Source of the DNA: Paraspadella gotoi
Lineage: Eukaryota; Chaetognatha
Length of the DNA stretch: 64,000 bases
Direction: 5' to 3'
NCBI GenBank assembly: GCA_051294375.1
Contig: CM119268.1
Coordinates: forward strand, 18,928,615 to 18,992,614
Shown here: in pieces, positions 49,421 to 62,510 of the stretch
Layout: every line of letters starts with the position of its first letter
How positions within the stretch are numbered: position 1 is the stretch's first letter
Program-made: the position numbers and the translations under genes
The notes under the pieces: model-generated
What the model saw: only the letters and a program-made list of their open reading frames with translations
Database searches by the model: none
Told to the model about the DNA's origin: nothing

Positions 49421-49510
<90 letters not shown>

Positions 49511-51075
49511 GGGGGAAGAGAGTATTTAACTTATGGCAAGTTAAACGACGACAAAAGGATTAACTACGAACGACGATTTTAAAAAATAACAGGATACAAA
49601 CGCAAAGGTCTTGGCGAGAATGTTTAGTAAACTGCAGACTTTTTACTTTTCTTGACGATGAATCGTTAAAACATAACATATCTCTAAAAATCTCGACGAC
49701 TCTTCGAACAAATAAGTGTGAAGAAAAAATAAAAGAAAAAAAAATAGATAGAAACGATTTTTGAAGGGAATTAATGCGGAGAGGATTGAAAAATACGGGG
49801 AAGGTACGAAGATTAAATTGATGGGAAAAAAATGGGGAAGGGAAGAGAAGGGAAAAAAAGGAGGAAAAAAAGGAAAAAAAGGAAAAAGAGAATTGAGTGA
49901 GTCACGCGCGAGGCGATCAATCGTCCTTGATCTGTGAGAAAGGAGAATCAGGAGTGAGGAGTGAGGAGTGAGGAGTGATGAATGAGGAGTGAGGAGTGAG
50001 GAGTGAAATGCGCGAAAAAATGGAGAGTGAGTTGGGAAAAGAAGGAAATGATTTCAATTTGGCAATTTCGTGAAGCTCTATAAATAGAACACGGTATACG
50101 TGGTTTGCTTTGCTAAGATTTTTTTTCAAAGAATTGCGATGAAAAATAACGAAGCAGTAGTGATAGAAAAACAATAAAAAATATTTGAATAAAATTAAAT
50201 TGCTTGTAAATTTTTTTTTTTAATTATTTACCACACGAGTGAACATTTTTTATGGGAAGAATTGAATTTATTAGGGAGACAGAGAAGCAAAATCCTTCAA
50301 TTTTGATTGAAGACGGCACTTAAGATTTTTGTGAGAAACTATTATCACAAAATATAGCATTTCTTTCACAACAATAAAAGAGGTACCCTAGGTGGTTTAT
50401 GGCCGTACCCTTCTTGCAGGGATACTTCAGAGGTTCGAGCCTGGTACCAAATGGTCATGAGCGGATGGTATTACACGTTTCGCCACCAGATCATCACCAG
50501 ATCATCAGATAATATAATATAATAGTGGAAGCTGAGTGAACTTGGCGCAATGTCCGACTCAAGCCCTGTTACCTCCTCGACCTTTTCCCGTTCTTCGTTC
50601 TTCATTGTGTCCCTGAAAGTACTTCCATAACACTTCTCCCAAAAATATTTATCGTCTCTCCCTCTCCTGCACTTACATCACTCTAATATCCCCTCCCTCT
50701 CCTCCCCCCCCTCGTCCCCCCCTCTCCTCCCCCTCGTCCCCCCTCTCGTCTCCCCCACCCCTTCGTCCCCCCCTCTCCTCCCCCCCTCCCCTCTCCCCCC
50801 TCTCTCCTCCCCCCTCGTCCCCCCTCTCCTCCCCCCCTCTCCCCCCGTCCCCCCTCGTCCCCCTCTCTTCCCCTCCTCGTCCCCCCTCCTCGTCCCCCTC
50901 GTCCCCCCCCTTCCTCCCCCCCTCGTCCCCCCCTCGTCCCCCCCTCTCCTCCCCCCCTCGTCCCCCCCTCGTCCCCCCCTCTCCGCCAATCGAACCATTG
51001 ACCCCGAGAAATTGCGTTTTGCCCATCGCCTTCTGTGGTCCTCATGATTCTTGGGTCAGGCGTTTCCATCGAGAG

Positions 51076-51125
<50 letters not shown>

Positions 51126-52274
51126 CGATGGAGAGAGAGACGAGACGATGATCGGAGACCAGAAGAGAGAGAGAGAGACGAGATCAAAATAGGAATAAAG
51201 GTCCTCGGGCAAGGATGTTGTTTAATGTCCACTTCGACTAAAACCGAGAGTTAGACACAAGTTTTGATTTTCTCGTAGGCGAGGAAGTGATCAGATCCTT
51301 TTCACTCTTAAATAAACATTTTTTATCATATTTTAACAATTTTAGTTTGTTTGTTTTTATCTTCCTTCAAGATGATCACCTCGTTGACGATGTTATCCTT
51401 GATGTCCTTCATAAAATCTTCCCACGCATCGAAGAATAAATGAGCAAGCATCATCGCCGATCAAGCTTGGAAGAGCTTTTACTAATCGCCTAAGATAACC
51501 TTGTTATTGGGAAAAAATCCTTTTCTTAGCCTCTATTTACGTGCGATAGTTTATTCATAACTCATCCTGTGCTTACATATTAATTCTATTTACTTTCTTT
51601 TAATTGTTTTCTCACTAATTTCCTTTTCATTTTTGGCTTATTTCATTTTATTCTTCAATCTGATCTCGTTATCTTCTTCCTAATATTTTTTCCTTTCTTC
51701 CATTAATCATTTTCTTTCCCTTCTTCTAAAGTGATGTTTTTATCGCTTAGGTACTTTTCTTCTTATTTTTACCTTCGTTTTCTTTTTTCCAATTACTCGT
51801 TCATTTCATGCAAAAGATTCTAAGTTTCGTTTGTTGGCACGGCTAATTTAAGTAAACAATTTTCAACGATTACATTCAAATTATTATATTATCTTTATTG
51901 TTAGTTAAAAGAATAAATTACTCAACTTTCAAAATTTTTTCTAGCTACTATACTAGGGTATTTCCCGCTCCGTGACCTTACTTCCCCTTCCCTTCCCTTT
52001 CCTTTCCTTTCCTTTCCTTTCCTTTCCTTTCCTTTCCTTTCCTTTCCTTTCCTTTCCTTTCCTTTCCTTTCCTTCTCTTCCCTTCCCTTCCCTTTCCTTT
52101 CCTTTCCTTTCCTTTCCTTTCCTTTCCTTTCCTTTCCTTTCCTTTCCTTTCCTTTCCTTCTCTTCCCCACTCGACCTTCACCTAAGTGATGATCCCGTTG
52201 GTAATGGTGACTGTGATGGCGGGAAAAGGGTCCAGCGTAGTGATCATCGTGATAAGGAGAATCGTGATGATATT
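49261..52274 (-). CDS. histidine-rich protein, last two exons (5' end not found)
   Basis: Minus-strand exons 52274-52182 and 49418-49261 join in phase 1. Exon one reads YHHDSPYHDDHYAGPFSRHH... with 10 His in 30 residues (acceptor TTTCCGCAG, donor TTAG|GTGAAG). Exon two reads VPHTTHVKEVHQSHTR ... EYFDHGHH and stops at 49261-49263, with 15 His in 51 residues. Histidine-, aspartate- and tyrosine-rich composition matches its neighbours at 56453 and 57753. Insect proteins of this type are usually secreted (cuticle, glands) and can bind zinc or copper; that role is inferred. The acceptor of the last exon is a tandem CAGCAG, so alternative use would add or remove one alanine. A GA tract on the plus strand (CT in the transcript) abuts it. 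A previous exon ending in phase 1 and a signal-peptide exon remain to be found upstream. Confidence 0.7.
49425..49508. repeat. (GA)n tract abutting a minus-strand splice acceptor
   Basis: About 42 GA units. In the minus-strand transcript this is a (CU)n tract ending directly at UUUCAGCAG of the last His-rich exon. Confidence 0.95.
49945..50010. repeat. short GAGGAGTGA minisatellite
   Basis: About seven tandem 7- to 9-base units (GAGGAGT) within the intron of the His-rich gene. Confidence 0.8.
50389..50475 (+). mobile_element. SINE-like tRNA-derived repeat, copy 2
   Basis: GGTACCCTAGGTGGTTTATG ... CCCTTCTTGCAGGG ... CAGAGGTTCGAGCCTGGTACC. The sequence has a good B box (GGTTCGAGCC), a foldable anticodon-like stem (CCCT/AGGG) and terminal GGTACC words able to pair. 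The T-arm pairs poorly, so it is not a working tRNA. The following TGGTCATGAGCGG is shared with the copy at 37584-37745. Confidence 0.5.
50690..50992. repeat. C-rich minisatellite (G-quadruplex potential on minus strand)
   Basis: Tandem CTCGTCCCCCC / CTCTCCTCCCCC words over 300 bases. The minus strand is a string of G5-G7 runs separated by 3-8 bases. Glycine/arginine frames across it (GGDEGG, GGRGGD) are open on the minus strand but show no start, splice or codon evidence. Confidence 0.95.
51372..51439. other. candidate small exon, strand uncertain
   Basis: Plus: a strong acceptor (TTTGTTTTTATCTTCCTTCAAG) then two bases and DHLVDDVILDVLHKIFPRIE with stop TAA at 51437-51439. Minus: the same DNA reads LFFDAWEDFMKDIKDNIVNE, also plausible and open further (MMLAH upstream). 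It lies inside the minus-strand His-rich gene's intron. RNA would decide. Confidence 0.25.
51985..52163. repeat. (TTTCC)n pentanucleotide repeat
   Basis: About 35 CCTTT units with two short CCCTT-rich interruptions, starting some 20 bases from the donor of the minus-strand exon 52274-52182. Confidence 0.95.
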
Positions 52275-54459
<2,185 letters not shown>

Positions 54460-54551
54460 TCAATGGCGGAGAAAATTGGCGTCAGTGAATGGAGAATCAA
54501 CGTGAGACGTGAGTTTTCCTCCGCGAGACGTGAATCCTTCGTGTTTTGAAT
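54460..54551 (-). other. candidate terminal exon (minus strand)
   Basis: A very good minus-strand acceptor (CTCGTCTCCTGATTCACATCTTCGCTTCCAG) precedes two bases, then SKHEGFTSRGGKLTSHVDSP ... NFLRH and a stop at 54460-54462. The phase-1 start matches the last intron of the His-rich gene at 49261-52274. It is less His-rich. On the plus strand the same DNA offers an ATG (54463) reading MAEKIGVSEWRIN to a GTGAGA donor, so the strand is not proved. Confidence 0.35.
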
Positions 54552-54833
54552 CTGGAAGCGAAGATGTGAATCAGGAGACGAGAAACGTGATCGTGATACT
54601 TGGCATCGTGAAGTGAAGCAAGAAACGGGAATGAAGGTTGAGAGTGAAGCGGGGAAAATCAACTCTTGTCTGAATTCTGAAAGTTCCCTAATGAGTCGTT
54701 TCTGTCTCCTGATCCAAAATTAGTCTCAGATCCGTATGAGATTTTGAAGTTTCTCCGAAAAAAAGTGTCACAATCTGTGATACGAGGCAGAAAAAGGGAA
54801 ATCACCGCTGGCTAATGTCTATTCGCTCCGCAG

Positions 54834-55011
54834 AAACAGCAAGAAGCACAAAATAACGTTCGGCCCCAAAAAAAAGGCGAAGGTCAGTCACCAGACAAAA
54901 ACGAGGGTCGCCTCACGAGACCGTGATCGAAAACGACAACGTAGAAGCCAGGCTTTCCCCCCACCCGCCTACACCCCCTCCCGGTGGGCATCCTTGGAAA
55001 TGGGAGAGTGA
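54834..55011 (+). other. candidate terminal exon of an unrecognised basic protein
   Basis: The acceptor ATTCGCTCCGCAG is followed in one frame by NSKKHKITFGPKKKAKVSHQ ... RDRDRKRQRRSQ ... FPPPAYTPSRWASLEMGE and TGA at 55009-55011. GC third-position bias is good. It looks like a basic, nuclear-type C-terminus with a PPxY word. A second frame is open but AT-biased. A GTCAGT donor lies inside. The upstream exon, which must end in phase 2, was not found. Confidence 0.4.
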
Positions 55012-56452
55012 AAACCCGCGGGAAATAAGATTGGGAAAAGTGAACGAGGGGTGAGTGAGCGAGAGAGAACGGGTTGGCCGCCGGCGAAACATCGGAAATA
55101 ACGGGGATTTAATGGGAAAAAGTTAAGGGAAAAATGATGGAGTGGGTGGACGATAAAAGATTTAAATAATGGCAGGGTTGATCAATGCCACTGGGAAAGA
55201 CTACAAGAAGAGCGAGAGAACAGGGTAGAGAAACTTTATAATGTTAGAGAGAGTTTGTGGTAAATCCATCGGGGCCGAAAAAACGGGGTAAAAATATTGG
55301 GAGGAAAAAAATGGGAATTGGCCTTTTACGAAAACCAGAAACGATATCAGGGGCAGGAAAATTGATTTGTAATATTTATCTCTCGTGGAGAGAGAGGGAG
55401 AAAAAACTAAAAAAAACCAATAACAAGAATAACAACAACTAAACCGAAGAGAAGGCAGTTGAAGTCAAAAGTTGAGTAAAAAGGGCGGAAGTGAGGACGA
55501 GTGTCAGGAAGATAAAAGAGGATGGAAGAAAAGAGAAGGTAAGGTTAAGAGAAGGTCAGGCTAAGTCCGGCCCGGCTGGACGCTGCCTTTGACGCGCCGT
55601 ATCGATCAAGATGATAAAAGGCGAACGAGTTGTTTCTTTTTTCGCCCCTAGGAAACAGCGCCGCTTTGGGGAAGCCTTAAATTGTTTTCGCCAATAATTT
55701 GTCTTTGTTATTCGCCGCGCCCTTATTCGCTGCGCCCATCGCGATGGTAGTCGGCGCTTCGGTCGTTTCGTTCTTAAATTTGTTTAAAGCTCGATGCGCT
55801 TTTGAAATGGTTTTTTCATTATTTAAATTTATTTATGAAATTTTTATGAAATTTTTAATGACTTCGACCGGTGTCTTCAGTGGTGCTCGTTAACCACAAC
55901 TTCTACCATCAAACTGTACAATTCATAGTATTGTCCCATTTGTAATTCATTTGTTTTGTCTGGCCAATGTTTTATATACTTATTCGTCTTCCTACTCCCT
56001 ATTTCGTGGTTTTTATTGTTTTATGTTTTATGTCAATTGACCAAATTATGTCAGTTGATTTAATTATGAAAGTTGATTAAATTATCAAAGTTGACCAAAT
56101 TATACAAATTGGTATTGGCACAGCTACTGGTTGATAGATCAATTGATTTATAGATTTTTTCATATATTTATAAAGAAGTATGTTGTGATTTGTTATAATC
56201 ACTAATTGAGAATAAAAAAAATTGCCATGATTTATCATCGTATTAGCTTATTACTGCTATTATTATTATCGTAGGCAGATCCGACATTGTTTGCTCAAAC
56301 TTGTGAAGTTAACAATTAATTAATTTACTAATTAACTAAAACTAATTTGATCATCTATTTATTTTTTTTCAAACAAGTGAAATTTCCAGCGTCCGACGAT
56401 ATAACAGAAAATTAAAAAAATGTGTCTCGATCGTGTGGGTGAACATTTTCGA
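55012..56452. other. spacer with one weak minus-strand exon candidate
   Basis: Mostly AT-rich. At 55677-55772 the minus strand reads NETTEAPTTIAMGAANKGAA ... LLAKTI then stop TAA after a weak acceptor (ATTTAAG). The plus strand there is a hydrophobic frame, so this is at best a possible exon. Near 56040-56100 a short (GTTGATTAAATTAT)-type direct repeat is visible. Confidence 0.35.
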
Positions 56453-56653
56453 TCACAATTTACCGTGATAAACGTGATGCGGATGATGATATCCGTGATG
56501 GTGATGGTGATAGCGGGGGTAGTGATGATAGGATTTGTGATGGTCGTCATGATAGTGTCCGTGATGCCCGGCGTGATCTGGAGCGAGCCACCACCCGTTG
56601 CGCCCCCAAGCTTCACCACCGTGGTGACCGTGGTGAAGATTGGATTGGTGAGC
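56453..56653 (-). CDS. histidine-rich protein, terminal exon
   Basis: A minus-strand exon with acceptor AATTTCACCAG, reading AHQSNLHHGHHGGEAWGRNG ... HYHDDHHKSYHHYPRY ... HHPHHVYHGKL and stop TGA at 56453-56455. It has 24 His in 66 residues, the densest of the cluster, with Gly/Tyr/Asp between. It is closely similar in style to exon 2 of the gene at 57753-60339 just upstream. If the start is in phase 0, a phase-0 upstream exon is needed. A donor at 57341 (GGTG|GTAAGT) is the best candidate seen, but its frame carries a nearby stop, so I do not join it. Likely a secreted metal-binding or cuticle-type protein by composition; no catalytic motif. Confidence 0.65.
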   Translation of the reverse strand, partial: AHQSNLHHGHHGGEAWGRNGWWLAPDHAGHHGHYHDDHHKSYHHYPRYHHHHHGYHHPHHVYHGKL

Positions 56654-57166
56654 CTGGTGAAATTGATTTTAAAGGGGAGAGAGGGACTCAGAATCTATTG
56701 CGGTTTCACTGAAGCAGGAGATGAAAATGCGAGCAAAAGTGAAGCTTTGGTTAGAGGAATTTATGGTCAGTGAAAAATGAGGCGATTCCGGTGAAACTGG
56801 AAGAGGATTTTGAACTCGACTGTGAAACGGGATTTAGATCAAGTTTAGTGAACTGAAGCAAATGAATGCAGCGGAAAAATGCTCAGCTACTACTATTCGA
56901 AGCGGGAATTGAAAAAGTCGTAAAACTTGCAGCGCGGTGTTACGATGTCACACCTAAAAAAATTGATGTTTAAAGCAAACCGTGAGAATGTCACTGACGA
57001 AGTTGACTCATGCTGTGAACAGTGAAGAAAAATGCCGACAAGTTTGATTACACGAGCAGCAGTTTGAGCTGCTGAAAGGGAAAGCGAAAAATCGGGAGTC
57101 TTAAGGAAACTAAATTAAAGGCTTAGAAAATTAGCGGAAGGGGCCTTTGACAGCGGGTGGGTCTTT

Positions 57167-57202
57167 TCTCTCTTCTCTCTCTCTCTCTCTCTCTTCTCTC
57201 TT

Positions 57203-57237
<35 letters not shown>
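57167..57237. repeat. interrupted (CT)n tract
   Basis: CT dinucleotides with TCTTC interruptions, between the two His-rich genes. Confidence 0.9.
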
Positions 57238-57238
<1 letters not shown>

Positions 57239-57752
57239 ACTTCATTTCCCATTGCATTAGCTCGCGGTACAAAATCCTACGGTATGTAAATGATCATTTT
57301 GAAAATTGCTTATTCATTATTTAAAAATACATTGAGGCGACTTACCACCGGTCTTTCTCTCTAAACCCTTCCTCTCTCCTCTTTCTCTGAGCCGGTCTAA
57401 CTACACGGTCACTTTGCCCTAGCTTTGGCAATGACCTTAGATTGACCGGACATGAAAAAAAAAATGAAAAAAACCTACCAGGTGAATTTATAGATAGAAA
57501 ATAAAAGATCAAAGCGTTAGCGGGTGAAGCAAGAAGCAACGATAAAGCAACGAATACATTTGTGCCACACAGATTTAATAGCAGTCTTCTTATTATTATA
57601 AGACAATGAATGACACATTAGAGGTTAAAAATAAGATAACCAAACAAAATATTGCGAGAATCATTCAAAACAATTGCTTTATGAATTTATGTCATCCACG
57701 TAAATTATTTGTCTTTTGTTTTTAAATTGTGGAAGAATTGAGACGACGACAT

Positions 57753-58265
57753 CTACAGGATACTTGCATGAGGTGAACGTCGCCCGCGGTGACCATGGGT
57801 GTGGTGAGGGTGAACCCAGTGAATCGGTGATGCCGAGTAGAATGGCCAGAACCTGTGAAATTGTGATTGAAGCGTTATTTGTAATTTGCTTTTGTCTAAC
57901 ATGGGCAAAAAACCTGGGAATAAAGGGAATAAGAAGCAATAAAAACTATTTGAAGGAATAGAAATGAAAAGCGAAAGACGATTAGAAAAATTATGCGATG
58001 GATTCAACCTATTTAAATTTTTTTTTTTTTTTTTTTTTTTTGATAAAATGGATTCGCGAAAGATTTCCGCGCAAAAAACATAACAACATAAAATTGCAAA
58101 GATGAAAAAAATTTCCCTCTCAACTCTTTCGCTTCATTTACGTCTATTGACAAAGACGACGACGACGAGGACAACGACGGCTCACTGTCGGAAAAGACGT
58201 CGACAAAATGGCGGATTTGACGACCGAGATCTGCGTTATGGGGCGAGAGAGGAGAGAGAGAGACG

Positions 58266-58325
<60 letters not shown>

Positions 58326-58468
58326 CGCCGAAAAAGCCATCAACAGAGCAAAATGTGTGCAAAAGAAACAATTTGCAGCGACCTCTCTATAGATCTCTCT
58401 CTATCTTATCTATTCTATCTATTCTAATCTATTATCTATTATCTATCTTCTATCTATCTATCTATCTA

Positions 58469-58525
<57 letters not shown>

Positions 58526-60339
58526 TCTCTCCGTCTCACACTAACACTCACATTGCATCACGCCTTGGTCACCGACAAATTGTCAATTTTCATCTTGCAC
58601 CATTGGCCATTGTTTTTCAGTCCCTCACAGGTTGATGGAACATTACCAAAGTGAATTCTCACGGTTTCACGAAGCTCCTTCATTATTTTATCTTGACTTG
58701 AATTGTGATCGTTGTCTCCATTAATTTCACTGACCTTCCGTAATGATGACTCGGTTTGTAGTACCCGTCTTCTCCTTGGTGACCCGCGGCGGCGACCCAG
58801 TGGCCTCCGTTGTGACCGTGAACGACTGGACTCTGATGCATCTGAACGTTTTTTACATTTTACATATTTTAAAAATAAAAAAAAATATTCTTTGTTCTGT
58901 ATGTTTTTGTTGTATGATTTCGTTTGAAGAATCGTTTTATTAACGGACAGTAGGATTTTTTTAACTTTTTACGGCTCAAGAAGTTGTCATTTGTAAAAAT
59001 CTAATTAAAAAATATTCTCAATAATAATGAACATTTCATTACTTTTTTGGAGGAAAGTCAACCTTTTTCAAATCGATCTTCTTTTTCACTCTTTTCTGAA
59101 GAACCGTGTGGATCATCATTTCTCTTCAAACATTCTTATATGCGCCCCGAGTACTCGCGGAGCAAATCAATAAGTCACTTTTCGGTCGGTCTTTCGGTCG
59201 GTTGGTCGGTCGGTCCTATCAGTTGGTTGCTCATTTGTTAAGACCAAAAAAACTCAAATCTAAGTGACTGATAGCGCCGCCTTCAGGAAATCCTAAAACT
59301 ATAAAGAATAAAAGATGATAATTCCGATGCAGTGCGTGTCGTAAATACACAGGCAAAGAAAGTCACTGCGGCGCAACACATTGGATGGACCGATCTTTTT
59401 TTTATTTACTTCTCTTTGTACCAAACCGCACGACTCCCCTCAGCCGCAATTACCTCTCTGACAGGCTCCACCCTGAGCGGTTCATAATCCCAATCATGGC
59501 CGTGGTGGTGATCGAAGTGGTCGTAGTGGTCGTAGTGGTGTCCGTGGTCGAAGCCGTGATGGTCGTGGCCGTGGTGGTCGTGGCCGTGGTGGTAGTTGTG
59601 GTGGTGGAAAGAATGATCGTAGTCGGCGTAGCGTCGGACGCGAGTCGGGGAGGCCGTGTCGAAAGAGAGAGACTAAGCGGAGAGAGAGGGGACGAGAGAT
59701 AGAGAGGGAGAGAGAGAGGAAGGGAGAGTATAGAGAGGGAGGGGAGAGAGAGGGAGAGAGAGAGAGGTAGAAGATAAAAAGGGAAGAGAAGGAGAAGAAG
59801 AGAGAGGGAGAGAAGAAGAGAGGAAGGGAGAGAAGAGAGAGGGAGAGGAGAAAGAGGGACAGGATAGAGAGGAGAGGAGAGAGAGTGAGAGGATAGAGAG
59901 GGAGAGAAGACAGAGGGAGATGATAGAGTGGGGAGGGGGAGAGAGAGGAGAGAAGAGAGAGGGAGAGGATAAAGAGGGAGAGGAAGGAGAGGAGAGAGAG
60001 GGAGAGAAGAGAGAGAAGGAGAGGAGAGAGAGGGAGAGGAAAAAGAGGGCAGAGAAAAGAGAAGGAAGGGAGAGGAGAGAGAGGGAGAGGAGAGAGAGGG
60101 ACAGGATAGACACCGAGAAAGTTGAATGATGTCAGATGTCTCTCTACCACAACAAACTTACCTCTCTTCGTCTCCAGCTTCTTCTCCATCAAATCTTTAC
60201 TCACCTTTTCGTCAGTAGGCGTCTCTTCCGGTCGAAGGAGACGCAGTAGACGCGGGTCGTCGATGATGGCGCTGCTGTCGCAACCGACGACGACGACGAC
60301 GACGACGAAGACGAAGACGGAAAACGCGACCGAGTTCAT
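57753..60339 (-). CDS. secreted histidine-rich protein, apparently complete (186 aa)
   Basis: Four minus-strand exons with consistent phases: 60339-60205 (ATG at 60337-60339), 59672-59454, 58841-58735 and 57852-57753 (stop TAG 57753-57755). Exon 1 encodes a signal peptide (MNSVAFSVFVFVVVVVVV, then GC) and DPRLLRLLRPEETPTDEK. Exon 2 is SFDTASPTRVRRYADYDHSF followed by repeated HHGHD/DHH/YDH blocks (21 His in 73). Exon 3 is HQSPVVHGHNGGHWVAAAGH ... KPSHHYG. Exon 4 is FWPFYSASPIHWVHPHHTHG and a basic end. RVRR in exon 2 is a possible furin-type processing site. Small secreted His-rich proteins in insects are typically cuticle or gland components with metal-binding ability; this role is inferred. 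Start chosen as the first ATG before the hydrophobic core. Intron 1 is CT-rich in the transcript. Confidence 0.8.
58246..58321. repeat. (GA)n microsatellite
   Basis: A GA tract inside the last intron of the His-rich gene, followed at 58440-58520 by a (TATC)n/(CT)n compound repeat. The two are complementary over their CT/GA parts. Confidence 0.9.
59680..60112. repeat. 430-bp interrupted GA-rich block in intron 1
   Basis: GAGAGAGGGAGAG-type words with A/G interruptions fill most of intron 1 of the complete His-rich gene. In the transcript it is a continuous pyrimidine tract ending at the CGCTTAG acceptor (59673). Confidence 0.9.
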
Positions 60340-60423
60340 TGTCTCTGGTTTCGATGTTGTTGTGGCGAGGAAACAAACTGCTTCGTGACGTGGTGTTTTA
60401 GTGGAATGACACAAGTAGTGAGT

Positions 60424-60428
<5 letters not shown>

Positions 60429-60494
<66 letters not shown>
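60429..60494. repeat. (GA)n microsatellite upstream of the His-rich gene
   Basis: Lies 90-155 bases upstream of the start codon on the minus strand, in the likely promoter or 5' UTR. Confidence 0.9.
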
Positions 60495-60500
<6 letters not shown>

Positions 60501-60579
60501 AAAAAACTCGGAGACACTTAAACTGTCGATAGAATAAACTGAAACGAGGCAAGAGACTCGAGGAGGAAATGGAAATTCC

Positions 60580-61674
60580 ATTTTCCCCTTTTTCTATTTT
60601 TAGAACTTTATTTTAGTCAACAATCGAGTTGCATATTGTTATATAATATATATTTAAAAAAATAAAAAAATTTTCTTTTATTCAAGAAATATTTTTTTTA
60701 AATTTTGATTTAAATAAATTATTCTCGAACTTCCGAAAACGTTCTTATGAATTAAATTAAATTTAGTTATTCATACAAAACCAAATTGTAATTATGAATT
60801 ATCAGAAAGACGTTGCAGTTTCCGGGATGCAATCTGCGAGAAATATATTATAATATTAGATTCCGTAGGGCAAAACCAAAACAAATTCGATAAAGTTTTA
60901 AACCAGTAAAAAAAACGACATTAATCCAAAGCCGAAAATTTTTGACTAAAGAGAAAATTAAATAAAAATCTAGAGAAAAGTAAAAAGAATATTGGAACGA
61001 TATAAGCGGAATGTTCGCCGGCTTTGTCCTCGACTAAAAGTGTAGCGACGGGAAACATTAAGGATGACGTAGAAAGATCACCATCGCCAAACCCATTAGA
61101 CCTGATATCGAAGCTCTTTTTTCTGACTATTTTTTTCCTGCAATTGTTTCGAAAAAAAAAATGTTTTTTTCCGGAGTTGTATCCGAAGATTAACCCCACG
61201 TAACAAACTTGCTTAAAAATGTTTACATGTAACATAAATACTTAACGAATATCAAACTAATATTGTATTTCTTTTGGTATTATAAGGCGCAATCCGACGG
61301 CGAAAGTAGCAGCGGAAAAAGGTACCGGATTTTGGTAATTTTTTCTCATCTTGAAAGGCCAAACCCGAGGACATGATTAACACCCAAATCTGCCAAAGAT
61401 GAAGTTGGACAAACTTGAGGCGTTTCCAACGAGAAATCCATTTCAGATTCCATTCCTTCTTTACTTTCTTTTTCTTCTTTCTCCTTTTTTTATTCGATGA
61501 CCAAAATAATCGCTGATAAGCCTGTTTTACGATGATAGTGGAAGTGCTATTATAATTGCAAATTTAAAAAATAATCATTTAAAGTAGATGTTATATGATC
61601 CCTAGAACAGAAGCCTTTACTGTTACTGTTAAACTGTTTTAACTTTTAATTCATTTCTCTCTGTTTATTCGTAA

Positions 61675-61715
<41 letters not shown>

Positions 61716-61954
61716 TCTTTCTCTCTCTCTCTCATCTCTCTCTCTCTCGTGGTTTATTTTTATAATTTTCAAATTTCTTTAACAAATTCATATGTCGGCA
61801 ATTGATTTGCGTTTTTGCCTGTGATTGTTTTTTGAAAAATATCTTTAATTGCCCGATTTATTATTTAGGTAAAACCACATTCCTCTTTCTCTCATCTTCT
61901 CTCTCTCTCTCTCTTCTCTCCTTTCTCTCTCTCTCCTCTCTCTCTCTCTTCTCT

Positions 61955-62013
<59 letters not shown>

Positions 62014-62504
62014 GCACTTTCTTTTAAGACCTGCAATAAATCAATTTTCTCAAGATCTTTTCGCCATTTATTTTTTTATTTCTTAATCACCAAAATAATT
62101 TCGGCTGTCGTTTCTGTTTAATGATTTTCTGTATAAAAAAAATTTAATTATTTTTACTCTACCGGTTTAGATATAAATTTAAAATTATTTTATTTTGGTT
62201 GTCTATTTCATTGTACCTAGCAGTACCGAGTTCTTATTTTTCTAATTTTTCTGTTTAAATTATTATTTTATTTTATATCTTTCTTTGTCGATTATTCACG
62301 GTTTATCTTAGTCAAGTTTGTTTCCGCTTTTTCTTGATCTTGTTACGTCAGCGAAGGGATTGGACGGATAGATGGATCAGATGGATCATTGATCAAGCAG
62401 CTTGCAAATTACAATGACGTAAAGTTTTTTAATTTTTCCCTTTGGCCATTCTCATGGCGAAGCGGTCGATGCCCCCGAATTTTTTTTTCTCTCGGTATGA
62501 GAGT
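60580..62504. other. AT-rich spacer with CT tracts
   Basis: No gene is clear. A possible plus micro-exon at 61287-61321 (acceptor TTTTGGTATTATAAG, reading AQSDGESSSGK, donor AAG|GTACCG) is unsupported by neighbours. CT-rich blocks lie at 61677-61750 and 61895-62011. Confidence 0.4.
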
Positions 62505-62510
62505 TTGCTA

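Noticed and set aside
50673-51069. Glycine/arginine-rich minus-strand proteins
   Set aside because: Translations of the C-rich minisatellite in all frames, without starts, splice sites or non-repeat sequence.
59494-60552. 352-codon minus-strand frame
   Set aside because: Reads through a CT-rich intron; replaced by the spliced His-rich gene, whose exons 1 and 2 bracket that intron.
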